A stretch of 27,274 bases of DNA from UBA935 sp031555615 (GTDB taxonomy: Bacteria > Bacillota > Clostridia > Lachnospirales > Lachnospiraceae): NCBI GenBank assembly GCA_031555615.1, contig JAVBUF010000119.1, positions 1-27,274 of the forward strand. Reading direction: 5' to 3'. Position numbers and translations under genes: made by a program. A model generated the notes under the pieces. The model saw only the letters and a list, made by a program, of their open reading frames with translations, was not told the DNA's origin and did no database searches. Shown here in pieces: positions 24,948 to 27,274 of this stretch; within the stretch, counting starts at the first letter, position 1; each line of letters starts with the position of its first letter.

Positions 24948-26267
24948 ATGAAATTAAATTATAAGCGAACGATCTTGATTGGCCTGGCATTTATGTCTAT
25001 TTCCGCTTTCTGGCAGATGTATGACAGCATCATTCCCCTGATATTAAAGAATACATTTCAACTGGGTGAGACTGTTACCGGAGCGATTATGGCAATGGAC
25101 AATGTGCTGGCTATTTTTTTGCTGCCCCTGTTCGGCAGCCTGTCAGATAAGACAGAGACCCGGATGGGGAAAAGAATGCCCTTTGTAATCGGGGGGACAG
25201 TCCTGGCAGTGATCTTCCTGCTGTTGCTGCCGGTTGCCGACCGGCAGGTAAATCTGCTGTTTTTTGTTATCACATTATGTTTGCTTTTACTGGCCATGGG
25301 TACCTATCGTTCCCCGGCAGTGGCCTTGATGCCTGACCTGACCCCTAATCATTTGCGGAGCAAGGGAAATGCCATTATTAACCTGATGGGAGCAGTAGGC
25401 GGTGTTTATGCCCTGGTGATGATCAAGGTATTGGTGGGAAAGGGTGAAAGGCCCGATTACTTGCCGCTGTTTATCAGTATTGCAGCCATTATGATCCTAG
25501 GCGTAGGCATCCTTTTTATAACCATTAAGGAGAAGAAGGTTAAGCTTCAGGTTCGTTCGGAGATAGAAGCCTATGAGAAGCAGACCGGAGCCAAACTGGA
25601 GGTCAATATCGAAGCCGGAGCGCCCAAAGAGCAGGAGGGTGCCAAAGCATCCATGGATAAGGCGGTGAAACGCAGTATGATTTTCCTGTTGGCTTCGATC
25701 TTTTTATGGTTTACTGCTTACAATGCCGTAACCACGGCTTTTTCCCGTTATGCGGGAGTGGTGTGGAAGCTGGAAGGGGGCGGTTTTGCGGATTGCCTGC
25801 TGGTGGCTACTGTGGCCGCCATTATCAGTTACATCCCCATCGGCAATCTGGCCAGCCGGATCGGACGCAAGAAAACCATTCTGGGGGGGATTGTCCTGAT
25901 GACGGTCTGTTATTTGCTGGCCGCTTTTATGGGACAGTATCATCCGGTAATGAATGTGTTTTTTGCCATTATCGGTATCGGCTGGGCCGCAATTAATGTT
26001 AATTCCTATCCCATGATCGTGGAAATGAGCAAAGGGTATGATATCGGCAAATTTACCGGTACCTACTATATCTTTTCCATGGCGGCTCAGATTTTCACGC
26101 CGGTATTATCCGGACTTTTATTGGAAAAGATATCTTACAGAACCCTGTTTCCCTATGCGGTAGTGTTTTCGGTGCTGGCTTTTATCACCATGCTGCAGGT
26201 TTATCATGGCGACAGCAAACCGCTGAAGCGAAAAAGTGCATTAGAGAATTTTGATGTGGAGGACTAA
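24948..26267 (+). CDS. MFS transporter, SLC45/GPH-like sugar-transporter type
   Basis: 439 residues with about twelve predicted membrane helices and a hydrophilic central loop (about 195-240). The segments TRMGKRMPFVIGG and RSPAVALMPDLTPNHLRSKG, with INLMGAVGG, are typical of the sucrose/maltose-type SLC45-like and glycoside-pentoside-hexuronide branches of the major facilitator superfamily, which are cation-coupled sugar carriers. I prefer ATG 24948 over ATG 24939, because AAAGGA (24931-24936) would be only 2 bases from the latter. The glycerophosphodiesterase gene follows after 6 bases. Substrate unknown; the sugar assignment rests on family resemblance. Confidence 0.88.
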   Translation: MKLNYKRTILIGLAFMSISAFWQMYDSIIPLILKNTFQLGETVTGAIMAMDNVLAIFLLPLFGSLSDKTETRMGKRMPFVIGGTVLAVIFLLLLPVADRQVNLLFFVITLCLLLLAMGTYRSPAVALMPDLTPNHLRSKGNAIINLMGAVGGVYALVMIKVLVGKGERPDYLPLFISIAAIMILGVGILFITIKEKKVKLQVRSEIEAYEKQTGAKLEVNIEAGAPKEQEGAKASMDKAVKRSMIFLLASIFLWFTAYNAVTTAFSRYAGVVWKLEGGGFADCLLVATVAAIISYIPIGNLASRIGRKKTILGGIVLMTVCYLLAAFMGQYHPVMNVFFAIIGIGWAAINVNSYPMIVEMSKGYDIGKFTGTYYIFSMAAQIFTPVLSGLLLEKISYRTLFPYAVVFSVLAFITMLQVYHGDSKPLKRKSALENFDVED

Positions 26268-26273
26268 AAAGAG

Positions 26274-27107
26274 ATGTTCTTTATTATACTAATGAGTGTG
26301 CTGGCTTTTCTGCTGGTGTTATATTTATTGGCGATTATGCCGCGCATGACTCATAAACCGGATCATACGCCGCTGCAGGGAGTTCTCTATGCACACCGGG
26401 GATTACATGATAATGAAAGTGATGCGCCGGAAAATTCCATGCCGGCTTTCCGGAAGGCAGTGGAAGCCGGTTTTGGTATCGAACTGGATCTGCAATTGAG
26501 CAAAGATGGAAAGGTAATTATTTTTCATGATGCCACATTGGACCGGGTGTGCGGTGTCACCGGCAAGGTGGCGGACTATACTTATGAAGAGCTGCAGGAA
26601 TTCCGGCTGTGCGGTACGGAAGAACGGATTCCCCTTTTCAGTGATTTTTTGAAGCTGGCAGACGGTAAGGTGCCATTGATTGTAGAGTTGAAGGTGGAAT
26701 GGCGGGATATAGCCGTCTGTCCGGCAGCGGATAAGCTGCTGCGGGAGTATCAGGGAGTTTACTGCATTGAATCCTTTAATCCGCTGGCGTTGCTTTGGTT
26801 TAAACAAAACCACCGGGAAGTGATCAGAGGACAACTGGCCGATAAATTTACCAGAAGCCCGGAGTTTCATGGAATTCTATACGAATTGCTGGAAAATCTG
26901 CTTTTGAACTGCATTACCAAGCCGGATTTTATTGCTTACAATCACTATTATGCAAAGGGAATATCCCGACGAATATGCCGGAAATTATACAAAAACATGG
27001 CAGTAGCCTGGACGATTAAGAGTGAAGGCGAACTGGAAAATGCCAGGAAGTCATTTGACCTGTTTATTTTTGACAGTTTTATTCCTTCTAAACCAGATAT
27101 TAATTAA
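26274..27107 (+). CDS. Membrane-anchored glycerophosphodiester phosphodiesterase
   Basis: 277 residues. One N-terminal membrane helix (about 2-22) anchors a GDPD domain. The domain opens with AHRGLHDNES (H41), then IELDLQLSKDG with E70 and D72, then FHDATLDRVCG with H85: the metal and catalytic residues of the family. These enzymes split glycerophosphodiesters from lipid or teichoic-acid turnover into glycerol 3-phosphate and an alcohol. The domain is somewhat short, but its end looks complete (AVAWTIKSEGELENA). TGGAGGA (26257-26263), inside the end of the MFS gene, is the ribosome site for ATG 26274. Co-transcription with the MFS gene raises the possibility that the carrier imports a product or substrate of this enzyme, which is inference. 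Confidence 0.92.
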   Translation: MFFIILMSVLAFLLVLYLLAIMPRMTHKPDHTPLQGVLYAHRGLHDNESDAPENSMPAFRKAVEAGFGIELDLQLSKDGKVIIFHDATLDRVCGVTGKVADYTYEELQEFRLCGTEERIPLFSDFLKLADGKVPLIVELKVEWRDIAVCPAADKLLREYQGVYCIESFNPLALLWFKQNHREVIRGQLADKFTRSPEFHGILYELLENLLLNCITKPDFIAYNHYYAKGISRRICRKLYKNMAVAWTIKSEGELENARKSFDLFIFDSFIPSKPDIN

Positions 27108-27143
27108 CGCTTAATAAACAATGGAATATTTTGGGTGTACAAA

Positions 27144-27172
27144 TTGATAACATATGGTATAATTGGTATACA
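27144..27172 (+). promoter_or_regulatory. Promoter of ppdK
   Basis: TTGATA (27144-27149), exactly 17 bases and TATACA (27167-27172), which is itself preceded by TGG, form a good promoter. An overlapping extended -10, TGGTATAAT (27155-27163), is an alternative start. The leader would be about 50 bases. Confidence 0.6.
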
Positions 27173-27229
27173 AAATTTACCTGTTAGTCAGACACCGGTA
27201 TAAAAGAAAAATGCAAGGGAGAAAACAAT

Positions 27230-27274
27230 ATGACGAAGTGGGTGTATTCATTTGAAGAAGGCAGTGCGGATATG
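27230..27274 (+). CDS. ppdK: Pyruvate, phosphate dikinase (partial, first 15 codons)
   Basis: Only the first 15 residues are inside the window: MTKWVYSFEEGSADM. From memory this closely matches the start of clostridial pyruvate phosphate dikinases (M-x-KWVY-x-FEEG-x-A-x-M). That enzyme interconverts pyruvate, ATP and phosphate with phosphoenolpyruvate, AMP and pyrophosphate in anaerobe glycolysis. AAGGGAG (27215-27221) is 8 bases ahead of ATG 27230 and a good promoter lies upstream. The identification rests on a very short stretch. Confidence 0.75.
   Translation, partial: MTKWVYSFEEGSADM

Overview
The window looks like chromosome from a low-to-moderate GC Gram-positive anaerobe of the Clostridia, most likely Lachnospiraceae. 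The reasons are strong AGGAGG-type ribosome sites, lipobox-bearing solute-binding proteins, YesM/YesN-type two-component systems beside carbohydrate ABC permeases, a separately encoded transketolase C-terminal half, and the start of pyruvate phosphate dikinase at the right edge. The species cannot be named from sequence reading alone. I see no rRNA, tRNA, CRISPR array, insertion sequence or phage genes. No gap between genes exceeds 200 bases.

Layout. (1) 1-4076: the end of a transketolase C-terminal subunit, a terminator, a soluble PAS-type hybrid histidine kinase, and gltX (glutamyl-tRNA synthetase) 20 bases behind it. (2) 4212-12041, system A: lipoprotein binding protein, YesN-type regulator, YesM-type kinase, a second binding protein, and two MalF/MalG-type permeases. 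(3) 12163-21145, system B: binding protein, two permeases, a different LplA-like lipoprotein, YesM-type kinase, YesN-type regulator and a HAD phosphatase. (4) 21172-21435: a small acidic protein of unknown function. (5) Minus strand 24782-21461: an ABC-F ATPase followed by a fused PHP-HAD phosphoesterase. (6) Plus strand 24948-27107: an MFS transporter and a membrane-anchored glycerophosphodiesterase. (7) The first 15 codons of ppdK at the right edge.

How the parts fit. Systems A and B are two complete sugar-uptake units placed back to back in mirrored module order: [lipoprotein + regulator + kinase][binding protein + permease + permease], then [binding protein + permease + permease][lipoprotein + kinase + regulator]. 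Each has one binding protein next to the permeases (uptake) and one next to the kinase (a candidate co-receptor). Neither encodes an ABC ATPase or a glycoside hydrolase, so energy probably comes from a shared MsmX-type ATPase elsewhere, and the substrates cannot be named. Direct repeats related to TAAAAATAATCC, with a 19-base period, lie upstream of three of the four lipoprotein genes and are candidate operators for the YesN-type regulators.

The most notable observations are this mirrored pair of putative three-component sensing/uptake systems, the shared 19-base-period repeats, the PHP-HAD fusion enzyme, an ABC-F protein whose second Walker A motif lacks its lysine, and an inverted repeat running from the predicted -10 box to the ribosome site of the system B binding-protein gene.
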